64,000 bases of DNA, from positions 434,001 to 498,000 of the forward strand of contig CP015195.1 of assembly GCA_012221805.1 (NCBI GenBank), read 5' to 3'. The position numbers and the translations under genes were made by a program. The notes beneath the pieces are model-generated. The model did not search any database. It saw nothing but the letters and a program-made list of their open reading frames with translations, and was not told the origin of the DNA. Origin of the DNA: Pasteurellaceae bacterium RH1A (GTDB lineage: Bacteria; Pseudomonadota; Gammaproteobacteria; Enterobacterales; Pasteurellaceae). Shown here piece by piece: positions 30,664 through 40,940 of the stretch. Numbering within the stretch: the stretch's first letter is position 1; each line of letters begins with the position of its first letter.

Positions 30664-30790
30664 CCTAGCACGGCAGAGTCGTACTAGGTTACGCATAGTT
30701 CAGCCCCTTTGGGGCTGGGAAATCAAGAGCAGCAAAGCTCCTCAAGATGCTTAACTTAGTAGGCTTGACGTGCTGAGGATAGGGGAGTAA
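30664..30790. repeat. cluster of hairpins in the gap between receptor gene and aldA
   Basis: CCTAGCACG/CGTACTAGG (30664-30688), CAGCCCC-TTT-GGGGCTG (30701-30717) and GAGC/GCTC (about 30726) follow each other within 130 bases. No coding frame. Could be another dispersed palindrome family or a structured RNA; nothing in the window repeats it. Confidence 0.45.
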
Positions 30791-30840
30791 AAAAGATCAC
30801 TGTACAATAAGTGCTTTAATTGAGGCACTTTATTTGGCTA

Positions 30841-30863
30841 GAAAAAAGGGGCTTACGCCCCTT
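30841..30863 (-). terminator. aldA terminator
   Basis: AAGGGGC and GCCCCTT pair; on the minus strand a run of T follows. Confidence 0.85.
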
Positions 30864-30909
30864 AATATCTATCTGATTACATCGCTTAAGTAAAATGTGA
30901 TGGCTTTAT

Positions 30910-32352
30910 TTAAACCGTCTCATCATACTGCAAGTAAACCACGTGGGTTTGGAGATATTCTTCCAAGCCGTGTTTGCCGTCTGCCCCACCAATACCTGAC
31001 TTCCGCCAGCCAGCGTGGAAGCCCTGCATAGCTTCAAAGTTTTCACGGTTGATATAGGTTTCACCAAACTTGAGGCGGGAGACCAGCTTCATCGCCTTGT
31101 TGATATTTTGGGTGTAAACCGAAGAGGTCAGGCCGTATTCGCAGTCGTTGGCCAAGCTGATGACCTCATCAATGGTATCGAAGGTGGCCACTGGAATCAC
31201 TGGGGCGAAGATTTCAGAGCGGAGGATATCCATCTCGTTGGTCACGTTATCAATCACGGTTGGCTCAAAGTAGAAGCCCTTGCCCGCCACCTTGTTGCCG
31301 CCTAAAAGCAAACGACCACCCGCTTGAAGGGCGGCATCCACCATTGCCTTGGCGTGATCCTGGCCCTGTTGATTGACCATCGGCCCCATATCCACGGTTT
31401 CATCTTCCAGCGGGTTGCCCGATCTGACAGCCTTCATTCTTTCCACCAATTTGGCTACAAAGGCCTCTTTGACCTCACGTTGCACATAGACCCGTTCGGC
31501 ACAGTTACAAACCTGGCCTGAGTTAATCACACGGGAAGCCACAATGGCCTTGGCCGCCAGATCTAAATCAGCATCAGCTAGGACAATGGCTGGAGCCTTA
31601 CCGCCTAACTCCAAATTGACCTTGGTGATATTTTGGCTAGCAGCCTCCATCACCTTGCGGCCGGCAGGTTCGCTGCCTGTGAGGGATACCAAACCGACTT
31701 TCGGGTTGGAAGCCAATTCCTGGCCAATTTCCCCGCCTGAGCCGTGTACCAGGTTAAAGACCCCTTTCGGCAGGCCAACTTGGTGGACAACTTCTGCAAA
31801 GAGCACGGCATTGATAGGTGAGTCCACACTTGGCTTAATCACGATGGTGTTGCCCGTGACCAGGGCTGGAGCCATCTTGCGGGCGATGAGGAAGAAGGGG
31901 AAGTTCCAAGGCAGGATGCCGGTAGTCACGCCAATGGCCTTTTTGTAGAGGAAGATATGTTCATTGGGGCGGTCGCTCTGGATAATTTCGCCCTCATAAC
32001 GGCGGGCCCATTCGGCCATATAGTCCATATAATCAGCGGTAAAATTCACTTCCACACGGGCCAGCGGCAGCACCTTGCCCATTTCAGCCGAAATGGTGCG
32101 GGCAATTTCTTCACTCCGCTCCCGAATGCCCTGGGCAATACGACGCAGATAGCCTGCCCGCTCAATGGCTGGCAGCTGCTCCCAGGCCTCCTGGGCTGCC
32201 TCGGCCGCATCAATGGCAGCCCGGGTTTCTTCCACCGTACCCTTGGTGACGCTGGCAATGACTTCTTCAGTGGCAGGGTTGAGCACCTCAAAGGTTTTGC
32301 CGCTGCTAGAGGTCAGGAATTGTCCGTTGATGTACATTTGTAGGGTTTGCAT
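30910..32352 (-). CDS. aldA: lactaldehyde/glycolaldehyde dehydrogenase AldA
   Basis: 480-residue NAD-dependent aldehyde dehydrogenase very similar in many segments to E. coli AldA, such as FTADYMDYMAEWARRYEGE, GVTTGILPWNFPFFLIARK and NSGQVCNCAERVYVQ, where the catalytic Cys lies. The Glu base is in LELGGKAPAIV. It oxidises lactaldehyde from fucose/rhamnose breakdown or glycolaldehyde. ATG at 32352 is the conserved start; the longer frame is non-coding leader. A CRP site lies 120 bases upstream, as expected for catabolic control. Confidence 0.94.
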   Translation of the reverse strand: MQTLQMYINGQFLTSSSGKTFEVLNPATEEVIASVTKGTVEETRAAIDAAEAAQEAWEQLPAIERAGYLRRIAQGIRERSEEIARTISAEMGKVLPLARVEVNFTADYMDYMAEWARRYEGEIIQSDRPNEHIFLYKKAIGVTTGILPWNFPFFLIARKMAPALVTGNTIVIKPSVDSPINAVLFAEVVHQVGLPKGVFNLVHGSGGEIGQELASNPKVGLVSLTGSEPAGRKVMEAASQNITKVNLELGGKAPAIVLADADLDLAAKAIVASRVINSGQVCNCAERVYVQREVKEAFVAKLVERMKAVRSGNPLEDETVDMGPMVNQQGQDHAKAMVDAALQAGGRLLLGGNKVAGKGFYFEPTVIDNVTNEMDILRSEIFAPVIPVATFDTIDEVISLANDCEYGLTSSVYTQNINKAMKLVSRLKFGETYINRENFEAMQGFHAGWRKSGIGGADGKHGLEEYLQTHVVYLQYDETV

Positions 32353-32470
32353 AGCCTTCTCCTTGTGTAAATTTAGCCCAAAAACCAACCGCTTGTAGGT
32401 TGGCGTTCAGGTTTATTTTTGAACAAAAACGGGCAAAAGGGTAGGGATTTCGTGTTAATTGTTAAATATT

Positions 32471-32486
32471 TGTGAAATAGATCACA
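32471..32486 (-). promoter_or_regulatory. CRP site upstream of aldA
   Basis: TGTGA-AATAGA-TCACA: both half-sites match the CRP consensus perfectly with the correct 6-base spacer. Located 119 bases upstream of the aldA ATG. Confidence 0.8.
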
Positions 32487-32607
32487 GAAAGGTTTGCTGA
32501 GGAGGAGAAAAACCTGCCCGATTAGGCTGTTTTAGCGCCAAATCGGGCAGACAAGCGGGGGAATTTTGCAGATTTTTTGCAAATTCTCCCCGCTTGTGAG
32601 TGAGAAA

Positions 32608-35600
32608 CTACCACCGATAACCAACTTTAACACTAGCCAGTTTTTGGTTGCCGATTTCGTTCCCTTCTAGGTAGCCCAGGCCTAGGCTGGCCTGCCAGTT
32701 GCCAAGCTGGGTGGTGATACCTGCTTCATAGTGGCCATAGCGGCCAAATTTTTGGCTAAGATGGGCCACTTGGTTGAGCGTGATGCCTTGTTGCTTGTGG
32801 GAAGCATCGACATAGTGGGCGGACACACTTGGGCGAAGGGTGATGCCATCTAAGTCAAACCTATAAGCTGCCTTCACGCCTGCTTGGTAGCTGACCAAAT
32901 CAAGGCTATCTGCTCGCACGGCCGTGTCTGCCAGATGATAGTCCACGCCAGATAAGCGGTGGTATCTTACCCCCACTTGCGGCTGGAGTTCTAGCCCCTG
33001 CCAGTCCCAGCTTTTGCCAAGATTTGCCCCAAGGCTTGCCACGGTGCGGTCAAAACGCTCGGTTGTACCTTCTAGGCTAATCTTGCTCTTGGCCTTGCCT
33101 AGGCTGCCATCTAAGCTGACAAAAGCACCGTTTTGCCACTCATGTTTGCCAAAGACGGTCAGGCTGGTCAGCTTGCTGTCATTTTTGCCGCCTTGGTCGA
33201 AATCACTCTCGCCCTTGTTGTAGCTAAGGATCAGCCCCAATCTGCTATTTGCACCGACGTCCATCTCCGCCCCCACTTGTTGCAAGCGGTTATCTTGCTC
33301 ATAGTGGCGGTAGCGATCTGACTGGTTTTGGGTGCGTTTGATTTCGCTGCTTGCCCAGACATTTGGTCTTTGGGTGTTTTTATTCGCCAGATGGCGGCTG
33401 ATGCTGCTGCCAATTTGTTCTAGGCTGTTGAACTGGCCAGAAAGCTCAGACAAAGCAAGGTTGGCACGCTGGCTGACCCAAGCTGCTTGGGTGTTTGGCA
33501 GATCAAGCAATAAAGTGGCTGTATCTGCTTGAGCATCTGGGTTATCAGCCGTTACTGGCAGGGCGGTATCAAAGGCGCTATCATAGGCCAAGCCATTGCT
33601 GTCATAGCTGCTGATGCTGGCAGGTTCAGCATTATTGATCGGCAGTTTTACCAGCCCTGTATAAGGGTTGGCCTGTGCCAGAGGCTGGCTTGTGGTGTTG
33701 GCAGCACGGTAGCTACTTGGCATGGCATTATCCCGCACCAAGTTATTATAAAGGCGATAACCCCTTGCATCTTGCACCAAGGTATAGCGATAGGCCCCTA
33801 AATCCACATAGTTGGCCCCATTTAAGCTAACATTCACCGCATAATTGGCCTGATTTGGGTGATTTAGCCCAAACAGATAGTAGGATAAGCCCTGTCTGCC
33901 CAGCTCTTGACCGCTGTTTTGAATATGCAGGCGATGATTGCCCGTGGCGATGCCGTCCACCTGCACGCTGTCGCCTTGGTTTTGGGCCAGATTGGTGCGG
34001 TAGTAGAAATTACCTTGACCTGATAGGTTGCCCTTGATACGCAAGGTTTGATAAGGCGAATGCGCTTGGCTAAGCCAAATTTGTCCGTTATTGATGGACA
34101 AATGCCCCAGTTGGCTGTTGCCTGTCATCGTCCAGCCACTGTGCTGGCTTAGGCTAACTTGCGTATTATCCCCTGCCTGAATATGGCCTGTCAGATGTGC
34201 CTTGCCCAGTGTGAATTGGGCTTGGTCATATAGGGCGACATTGCCCTGCATTTGGGTGGTTGGCAGGCTGGCCAAGGTGCTGGCGGCAACTGCGTTGGTG
34301 CAAGTGGTTGTGCCAAAATCCAGCGAATAGCGGCAGGTTGGCGTAAACCCATTGATAAAGCCCACATTGACATTAGCCTGATGGTAAGCGGTCAGATTGG
34401 CCTTAAAATTTGCAACATTACGGCTGACGGTGAACTTAGCTTGATTTTTAACTTCCACATCATTGAAGGCAAAATCACGGCTGATCCAGTCATTTTCCAC
34501 CACCACTTCCTTATCATTGATGTAATCATAGGCGTGTGGGGTCGGCAGGCCTGATAGCACCACCGAACCGCCATTGATGCTAAACTTACCATTAAGATTG
34601 GCACCACCATTTAAGAGCCACAAGGAACGGTTATCATTAGGGGAGAAATTGACATTCAGCTCGCCATTGCGTTTGGCGTTTTCTCTTGCCAAGATGGTCT
34701 GAACTGCCCTTGCCCTATCACTGCCCAAGAACTCCCAGCTGTTGCTGCTGTTTTGATCCAGCGGATAAAACTCCCAAGGGTTGCCGCCTGCTTTTAGCAC
34801 AAAATAATCAGTGCGGTTGTTACGATGGGTGTTAATATACTCATAAATGGTGCCTGTGCTGCTGCCCCATCTGCCCCAGACCAAATCGCTTTCAGTCAGC
34901 GCCTTGGCATCTGGCACATTGCGATGGTAATCGGCATTGGCGGCCACACGCTCGGCATTGAGCCGAGATAGCACGGTTTTAACCGCCTTAGCCTTATCGC
35001 TGCCCAGATATTCCCAGCTGTAGTTGTGGTTGGCATAGGCTGGGAAAAAGTGCTCTGGGTTGCCATCTGCCTTGAGCACAAAGTAGTCTTTGCGGTTGTT
35101 TTGGTAGATATTGACGTATTCATAGATATGGCCGCCAGCTTGTCCCCATCTGCCCCAGCTTAGGTCTTTTTCTTCCAAAAGCGGGGTGTAGCTTGGGTTG
35201 CCCACGCTTGCCAGATGGTTTTGTAGGATTTGCTCATTTTGGCGGGCCAGCACAGTTTTGACTGCCATTTCTTTATCACTGCCCAAAAACTCCCAGCTGT
35301 TGCTGCTGTTTTGATCCAGCGGATAAAACTCCCAAGGGTTGCCGCCTGCTTTTAGCACAAAATAATCGGTGCGGTTGTTACGATGGGTGTTGATGTACTC
35401 ATAAATCGTACCAGCATTGCTGCCCCATCTGCCCCAGACCAGCTGATCTGCCGTCTTAAGCGAAACCTGCCCACCAGCCCCCTTTTCGCCCAAAAAGCCG
35501 TTAAAGGTTTGGTTTAAGCCTTGCTCATTTGCAAGATTTAGCGCAGTTTGCACCGCTTGTTGGCGGCCTGAACCGATGTATTGCCAACTGTTGCTGCTGT

Positions 35601-37311
35601 TTTGATCTAGCGGGAAGAACTCCCAAGGGTTGCCGTCTGGCTTGAGCATAAAGTAATCAGTGCGGTTGCCCCTGTGGGTGTTGATGTATTCATAAATATG
35701 GCCACCAGCCTGCCCCCACCTGCCCCAGATCATCTCACTCTCACCCAAGGTTTTGTTGTTGGTAACGGTAATGCTGGCAGGACTAATACCGTGATTGACG
35801 ATGCTTGCCCCATCATCAAGGTTGCGAATGCGGTTGAAGGTGAGATCGTTGCCGTTTAGCTCCAAACGCCCGCCCCGATAGCCAAAAGAAAGCCTGTCGG
35901 TGTTGATTTGCTTATTATCGGCCAGCACCACAGTTGGGCGACCGCTGACAATGCTTAGGTTATTAAAGGCCTGCACATCGGCATTGTTGGCGTTGCTGGC
36001 CTTTTGAGCCAGCACGGTTACGCCATCGCCAAGGCTGGCATCGCCTAGGTTCACACCCTTGCCACTGACCACGAGCGTGCCTTGCCCCAGTCTTGAGAGC
36101 CTGTCGCCCTGTGGGTTTTTGACCTGCCAATGAACCGTCTTGCCCTTATCAACAGAAATGCCGCCGCCCACCCAGGTCTGATCTGCCTGCGGTTTGACCG
36201 TGAAATCTGTGGCGAAATTTAAGATCCCCGCCCCTTGGTTGATGTTGTTATTCAGTACCAAAGTGCCAGGGCGACCAATCACATTAAAGCCCTGACCTGC
36301 CGCCAAGGACGGACGTTCAAGATTGCTATCATTTAGGCTAGGATTGGCCAGATTGACGTTCAAGCCGTTATTGCCGCTGCTAATGCGGCTGGTTTGGTTA
36401 TTGGCATTCCAAGTAAACGTCGCCCCTTGGGTTGGGTTGTACAGATGCCCTGCCACGGTGCTGTTAATCAGCGACTGCACCCAGCTTGGGCGAACATTGG
36501 TAAAGTAACTGGTGGTGTCAGAGCGGGCGTGATAGATACTGGCCAAGACCCATTTGCCCTGCTGGGCATCGTAGGCAAATAAGGGGGAGCCGCTGTCGCC
36601 TGAATAACCCACTGTTGCCATCGGTCCATAGGTGGTGTCAAAGACCTGCCGAGGGCTGGCCAGAGCATTTTCAGGCTGGGAAGAAATGCGGGGAATATTG
36701 CCGCCTGTCATATAAAAGTACGCACCTGCCACATTGTTTGAATTGCCAGGCAAGACATAATCTTGGCTGTCGGTAACAAACTGCGTGCCCGATCCCATAC
36801 GCACAAACATCGGGAAACGGGTTCTGTCGGCATAGACATTGGCCTGATGCCCCACTTGCGACATGGCAGCAGGGGCAACTTCAGTGACCATCTTATGCAG
36901 GCGTGGGGCGTGGTAGTCAGCACCATCAAAGTTATTGCGAGCGGTGATAAGATAATCAAAGGCGGCAGCATCAGGATTTTTGCGGGTGCGATGGCCAAAG
37001 GAAACTGCGCCATAATGGCTGTTGTGGGTAACGCTGTTGATGTATTGGGGATTAACGAGGGTGGTGATGCCATCACGAGAAACGGCACTAAAATCAGGCA
37101 TGGATTGGGCGGTAAATAAGGTGCCTAGGTGCTGATTTGATTTATTATAAATGGGAATATGGCTGGCTCCTGCCACAAATATCCCCTTATTTTCGGCGAA
37201 ATCTCGAAAATATTGGTAGTCTATATCATTGCGGACAAAAGAAGCATGTGCAGGAGGAGGTAAGCCAAGGGCGACGAGTACCGCAAGGGCGGAAAGTTTT
37301 AAGTGAGACAT
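32608..37311 (-). CDS. IgA1-protease-like serine protease autotransporter with four repeat modules
   Basis: 1567 residues. Signal peptide (MSHLKLSALAVLVALGLPPPAHA), then a chymotrypsin-like S6 peptidase domain (VRNDIDYQYFRDFAENKG to about residue 290). The catalytic Ser240 is in GDSGSPLF; the likely triad partners are His96 (SVTHNSH) and Asp132 (ADYHAPRL). A beta-helix follows, like that of IgA1 protease (LVLNNNINQGAG, VVSGKGVNLGDA, GLPTPHAYD). Four copies of a 67-residue module (WGRWG...IYEYIN...YFVLK...SWEFLG) sit at residues 529-878. The last 270 or so residues are the outer-membrane beta-barrel, ending YRW. The protein should be exported and may cleave host proteins; substrate unknown. 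Transcribed alone. Confidence 0.92.
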   Translation of the reverse strand: MSHLKLSALAVLVALGLPPPAHASFVRNDIDYQYFRDFAENKGIFVAGASHIPIYNKSNQHLGTLFTAQSMPDFSAVSRDGITTLVNPQYINSVTHNSHYGAVSFGHRTRKNPDAAAFDYLITARNNFDGADYHAPRLHKMVTEVAPAAMSQVGHQANVYADRTRFPMFVRMGSGTQFVTDSQDYVLPGNSNNVAGAYFYMTGGNIPRISSQPENALASPRQVFDTTYGPMATVGYSGDSGSPLFAYDAQQGKWVLASIYHARSDTTSYFTNVRPSWVQSLINSTVAGHLYNPTQGATFTWNANNQTSRISSGNNGLNVNLANPSLNDSNLERPSLAAGQGFNVIGRPGTLVLNNNINQGAGILNFATDFTVKPQADQTWVGGGISVDKGKTVHWQVKNPQGDRLSRLGQGTLVVSGKGVNLGDASLGDGVTVLAQKASNANNADVQAFNNLSIVSGRPTVVLADNKQINTDRLSFGYRGGRLELNGNDLTFNRIRNLDDGASIVNHGISPASITVTNNKTLGESEMIWGRWGQAGGHIYEYINTHRGNRTDYFMLKPDGNPWEFFPLDQNSSNSWQYIGSGRQQAVQTALNLANEQGLNQTFNGFLGEKGAGGQVSLKTADQLVWGRWGSNAGTIYEYINTHRNNRTDYFVLKAGGNPWEFYPLDQNSSNSWEFLGSDKEMAVKTVLARQNEQILQNHLASVGNPSYTPLLEEKDLSWGRWGQAGGHIYEYVNIYQNNRKDYFVLKADGNPEHFFPAYANHNYSWEYLGSDKAKAVKTVLSRLNAERVAANADYHRNVPDAKALTESDLVWGRWGSSTGTIYEYINTHRNNRTDYFVLKAGGNPWEFYPLDQNSSNSWEFLGSDRARAVQTILARENAKRNGELNVNFSPNDNRSLWLLNGGANLNGKFSINGGSVVLSGLPTPHAYDYINDKEVVVENDWISRDFAFNDVEVKNQAKFTVSRNVANFKANLTAYHQANVNVGFINGFTPTCRYSLDFGTTTCTNAVAASTLASLPTTQMQGNVALYDQAQFTLGKAHLTGHIQAGDNTQVSLSQHSGWTMTGNSQLGHLSINNGQIWLSQAHSPYQTLRIKGNLSGQGNFYYRTNLAQNQGDSVQVDGIATGNHRLHIQNSGQELGRQGLSYYLFGLNHPNQANYAVNVSLNGANYVDLGAYRYTLVQDARGYRLYNNLVRDNAMPSSYRAANTTSQPLAQANPYTGLVKLPINNAEPASISSYDSNGLAYDSAFDTALPVTADNPDAQADTATLLLDLPNTQAAWVSQRANLALSELSGQFNSLEQIGSSISRHLANKNTQRPNVWASSEIKRTQNQSDRYRHYEQDNRLQQVGAEMDVGANSRLGLILSYNKGESDFDQGGKNDSKLTSLTVFGKHEWQNGAFVSLDGSLGKAKSKISLEGTTERFDRTVASLGANLGKSWDWQGLELQPQVGVRYHRLSGVDYHLADTAVRADSLDLVSYQAGVKAAYRFDLDGITLRPSVSAHYVDASHKQQGITLNQVAHLSQKFGRYGHYEAGITTQLGNWQASLGLGYLEGNEIGNQKLASVKVGYRW
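34678..35727 (-). repeat. four tandem copies of an autotransporter module
   Basis: Units begin at 35727, 35436, 35157 and 34878 (first base of the WGRWG Trp codon), giving periods of 97, 93 and 93 codons: a 67-codon conserved core and a 26-30-codon variable linker. Units 2 and 4 are nearly identical in DNA over long stretches, so they could recombine or convert. Confidence 0.93.
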
Positions 37312-37380
37312 AAGCAGCTCCGAAAAAGCGTAAAAAACACAACAAGATCAATTAGCTATCCATACTCAATTTAATTCCAT

Positions 37381-37394
37381 ATGATGTAAATCAC
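37381..37394. promoter_or_regulatory. possible FNR/CRP-like site before the autotransporter gene
   Basis: ATGAT-GTAA-ATCAC resembles an FNR site (TTGATnnnnATCAA), 70 bases upstream of the autotransporter start, in an AT-rich 300-base gap shared with the divergent tpiA gene. No other clear element was seen in that gap. Confidence 0.35.
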
Positions 37395-37610
37395 CTCTTT
37401 TATAACCGATCTTTATATGAAAAACTACTCATATAAAATGAAAAACACTCTTTCCTTTTAGTAAATAAAAGAGGTTATTTTTTGATCATTACCTTCATAA
37501 ATCACAATAACTTAATCTACATCATAAAAAACAAAAAAAGCACGCCACCTTGGTGCAAAATTTGCTACACTTAGCCCGTTATTTTTTCAATTTCTTATAG
37601 GAGAAACACT

Positions 37611-38381
37611 ATGGCACGTCGTCCCCTCGTAATGGGTAACTGGAAATTAAACGGCAGCAAGGCCTTTACCAAAGAATTAATCGCAGGCTTAAAAGCAGAG
37701 TTAAGCTGTGTGGAAAACTGTGATGTGGCCATCGCCCCGCCGGTTATGTACTTAGCGGAAGCGGAAGCCGCCCTGCAAGGCTGTGGCTGTATCGCCCTGG
37801 GTGCACAAAATGTGGATGTGAATGTGCAAGGCGCTTTCACAGGCGATATTTCAACTGCCATGCTCAAGGACTTTGGCGCCAAATACATCATCATCGGCCA
37901 CTCAGAACGCCGTACCTACCATAAGGAAAGCGATGAGTTCGTCGCTCAAAAATTTGGTGCCTTAAAAGAAGCGGGTTTAGTGCCTGTGCTTTGCATTGGT
38001 GAAAGCGAAGCAGAAAACGAAGCAGGCAAAACTGAAGAAGTTTGTGCCCGCCAAATTGATGCCATCATCAAGGCCCATGGTGTAGAAGCCTTTAATGGTG
38101 CAGTGATTGCCTATGAACCAATCTGGGCTATCGGCACTGGCAAATCTGCCACCCCAGCCCAAGCTCAAGCAGTTCACGCCTTTATCCGTGGCCACATTGC
38201 TAAGCAATCCCAAGCGGTTGCTGATCAGGTTATCATCCAATACGGCGGTTCTGTAAACGATGCCAATGCGGCAGAACTCTTTACCCAGCCAGACATTGAT
38301 GGTGCCCTAGTTGGTGGTGCTTCCCTCAAAGCCCCTGCCTTTGCAGTGATTGTGAAAGCGGCAGCAGCGGCCAAGGCTTAA
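37611..38381 (+). CDS. tpiA: triosephosphate isomerase
   Basis: 256-residue glycolytic TIM barrel. N-terminal MGNWKLNG holds the catalytic Lys; IIGHSERR holds the catalytic His; [15 protein letters not shown] holds the catalytic Glu and loop 6; IQYGGSVN and GALVGGASL bind phosphate. ATAGGAG precedes the ATG. Single-gene unit with its own terminator. Confidence 0.98.
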   Translation: MARRPLVMGNWKLNGSKAFTKELIAGLKAELSCVENCDVAIAPPVMYLAEAEAALQGCGCIALGAQNVDVNVQGAFTGDISTAMLKDFGAKYIIIGHSERRTYHKESDEFVAQKFGALKEAGLVPVLCIGESEAENEAGKTEEVCARQIDAIIKAHGVEAFNGAVIAYEPIWAIGTGKSATPAQAQAVHAFIRGHIAKQSQAVADQVIIQYGGSVNDANAAELFTQPDIDGALVGGASLKAPAFAVIVKAAAAAKA

Positions 38382-38398
38382 TTCCCTTTCTTCCTCCC

Positions 38399-38427
38399 AA
38401 GCACACCCTTCAAGGTGTGCTTTTTTT
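38399..38427 (+). terminator. tpiA terminator
   Basis: GCACACC and GGTGTGC pair around CTTCAA, followed by seven T. Confidence 0.92.
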
Positions 38428-38521
38428 GTGTCTCAAACAATATCCATAAAAAAATTATAGCCTTTTTGCGAAAAATCATTAAAATTGACCCGCTTGTATT
38501 GATTCATCCTAGGAGACAAGA

Positions 38522-39526
38522 ATGTTACGCAAAACCGCACTCGCACTTACTGTGCTTTCCGCCACCAGCCTGGCCAACGCTGATGTACTCACTTCCATCA
38601 AACCTTTGGGCTTTATCGCCTCGGCCATTACTGATGGCGTAACTCAAACCCAGGTCTTACTGCCGGCCAGTGCCTCACCGCACGACTATGCCCTCAAACC
38701 GTCTGATGTCAGCAAGATCAACCAGGCCGATTTAGTGATTTGGGTGGGCGAAGATATGGAGGCCTTTTTAGAGAAAAGCCTTGAGGGCAAATTGCCGAAA
38801 GAGAAGGTCTTAACCCTGCAAGAGGTACCTGCCCTAGAGGAACTGGTGGAAGCTGCCGAAGAGGCCCACGATCACGATGATGATCATAAGCACGGCCACA
38901 AACATGCTCATAAACACGAGCATAAGCACGAACACAAACACGATCATAAACATGAACATAAACACGCTCACAGCCATGATCACGACCACGATCACCACGG
39001 CCATAGCCACGATGAAGACTGGCATATCTGGCTCTCGCCACAGGCAGCAGGCATTATTGCTGAACAAATTGCTGACCGCCTAGGCCAACAGCTGCCAGAT
39101 CAAAAGGCCAAAATTGCCGACAATCTAGCCCAATTCAAAACGGCCTTGGCTGCCAAGAACGAGGAAATCAGCCAACAATTAGCCAGCGTGAAAAACAAGG
39201 GCTACTACACCTTCCACGATGCCTATGGCCATTTTGAAAGCGCCTATGGTTTGAAATCTTTGGGTTCTTTCACCATCAACCCAACGGTCGCCCCGGGTGC
39301 AAAAACTCTGGATAAAATCAAGCGTGACATCAGCAAAAACCAGGCCGCCTGCCTCTTTGCCGAGCCGCAATTCACCCCGAAAGTGATTGAGAGCTTGAGC
39401 AAAAATACCAAGGTCGGCGTGGGCCAGTTAGACCCGCTAGGCGAAAAGGTCGAGTTGGGCAAAAATGCCTATCCTGAGTTTTTGCAGGGCTTGGCAAACG
39501 ACTTCCGTGCTTGTTTAGCTAAGTAG
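38522..39526 (+). CDS. znuA: zinc ABC transporter substrate-binding protein ZnuA
   Basis: 334 residues. Signal peptide (MLRKTALALTVLSATSLANA), metal-ligand His in SASPHDYALKPSD, and the second lobe with YYTFHDAYGHFESAYGL and the C-terminal FLQGLANDFRACLA. A loop at about residues 116-165 is almost entirely His with Asp, Glu and Lys, longer than usual, and presumably traps zinc. It binds periplasmic zinc for import. No permease or ATPase gene is adjacent, so those must be elsewhere, as in H. influenzae. Confidence 0.95.
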   Translation: MLRKTALALTVLSATSLANADVLTSIKPLGFIASAITDGVTQTQVLLPASASPHDYALKPSDVSKINQADLVIWVGEDMEAFLEKSLEGKLPKEKVLTLQEVPALEELVEAAEEAHDHDDDHKHGHKHAHKHEHKHEHKHDHKHEHKHAHSHDHDHDHHGHSHDEDWHIWLSPQAAGIIAEQIADRLGQQLPDQKAKIADNLAQFKTALAAKNEEISQQLASVKNKGYYTFHDAYGHFESAYGLKSLGSFTINPTVAPGAKTLDKIKRDISKNQAACLFAEPQFTPKVIESLSKNTKVGVGQLDPLGEKVELGKNAYPEFLQGLANDFRACLAK

Positions 39527-39603
39527 CTCTTGAGGGTTGTTGATAATTCAAGAAAAGTGCTTGTTGGAGAAGAAAGAGGAAAGTGAAAACCTTTGAGATC
39601 TAC

Positions 39604-39768
39604 TCCCCTCTTTAGCAAAGAGGGGCAGGGGGAGATTTGGCAGAAGATATAGCAAAGAGAGGGCTATTTTCGGAGAAAAACAAACAAGATAATTTTTGGC
39701 TAATCACTCTCTCACTTCGTTGTCACTTCTGCCAAATCTCCCCTAACCCCTCTTTGCTAAAGAGGGGA
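39604..39768. repeat. MITE-like inverted repeat element (family E)
   Basis: The 43-base arms face each other: TCCCCTCTTTAGCAAAGAGG followed by AGGGGGAGATTTGGCAGAAG on the left, and the mirrored CTTCTGCCAAATCTCCCCT and CCCCTCTTTGCTAAAGAGG on the right. About 80 AT-rich bases lie between. Each arm has its own CCCCTCTTT/AAAGAGGGG hairpin. In the 386-base gap between znuA and hemB. Confidence 0.88.
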
Positions 39769-39842
39769 ACCACATCTCTAGGTCATCAAAGATCGCGACA
39801 ACCGCAAATGTTTCCGAATTATCACCCCAATAATTCTTGCAA

Positions 39843-39897
39843 AAAAAGTGCCTGATTGCCCCGCTTGTCGGTATAATATCAGGCACTTTTTCTTTTT
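39843..39897 (+). promoter_or_regulatory. hemB: hemB promoter inside a terminator-like inverted repeat
   Basis: AAAAAGTGCCTGAT (39843-39856) and ATCAGGCACTTTTT (39878-39891) form a perfect 14-bp inverted repeat followed by more T. Its loop contains TATAAT (39872-39877). Transcripts from upstream would end here, while transcripts starting from this -10 box lack the left arm and pass. Confidence 0.65.
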
Positions 39898-39900
39898 TAA

Positions 39901-40929
<1,029 letters not shown>

Positions 40930-40940
40930 AAGGAAAGCCT

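Noticed and set aside
38866-39018. Reading the znuA His region as a phase-variable simple repeat
   Set aside because: Unit spacing is irregular and in multiples of three, so changes would alter length but not frame.
38718-39067. Minus-strand frames opposite znuA with Val/Met/Arg-rich composition
   Set aside because: They are mirror reads of the CAT/CAC His codons; no ribosome site and no protein-like pattern.
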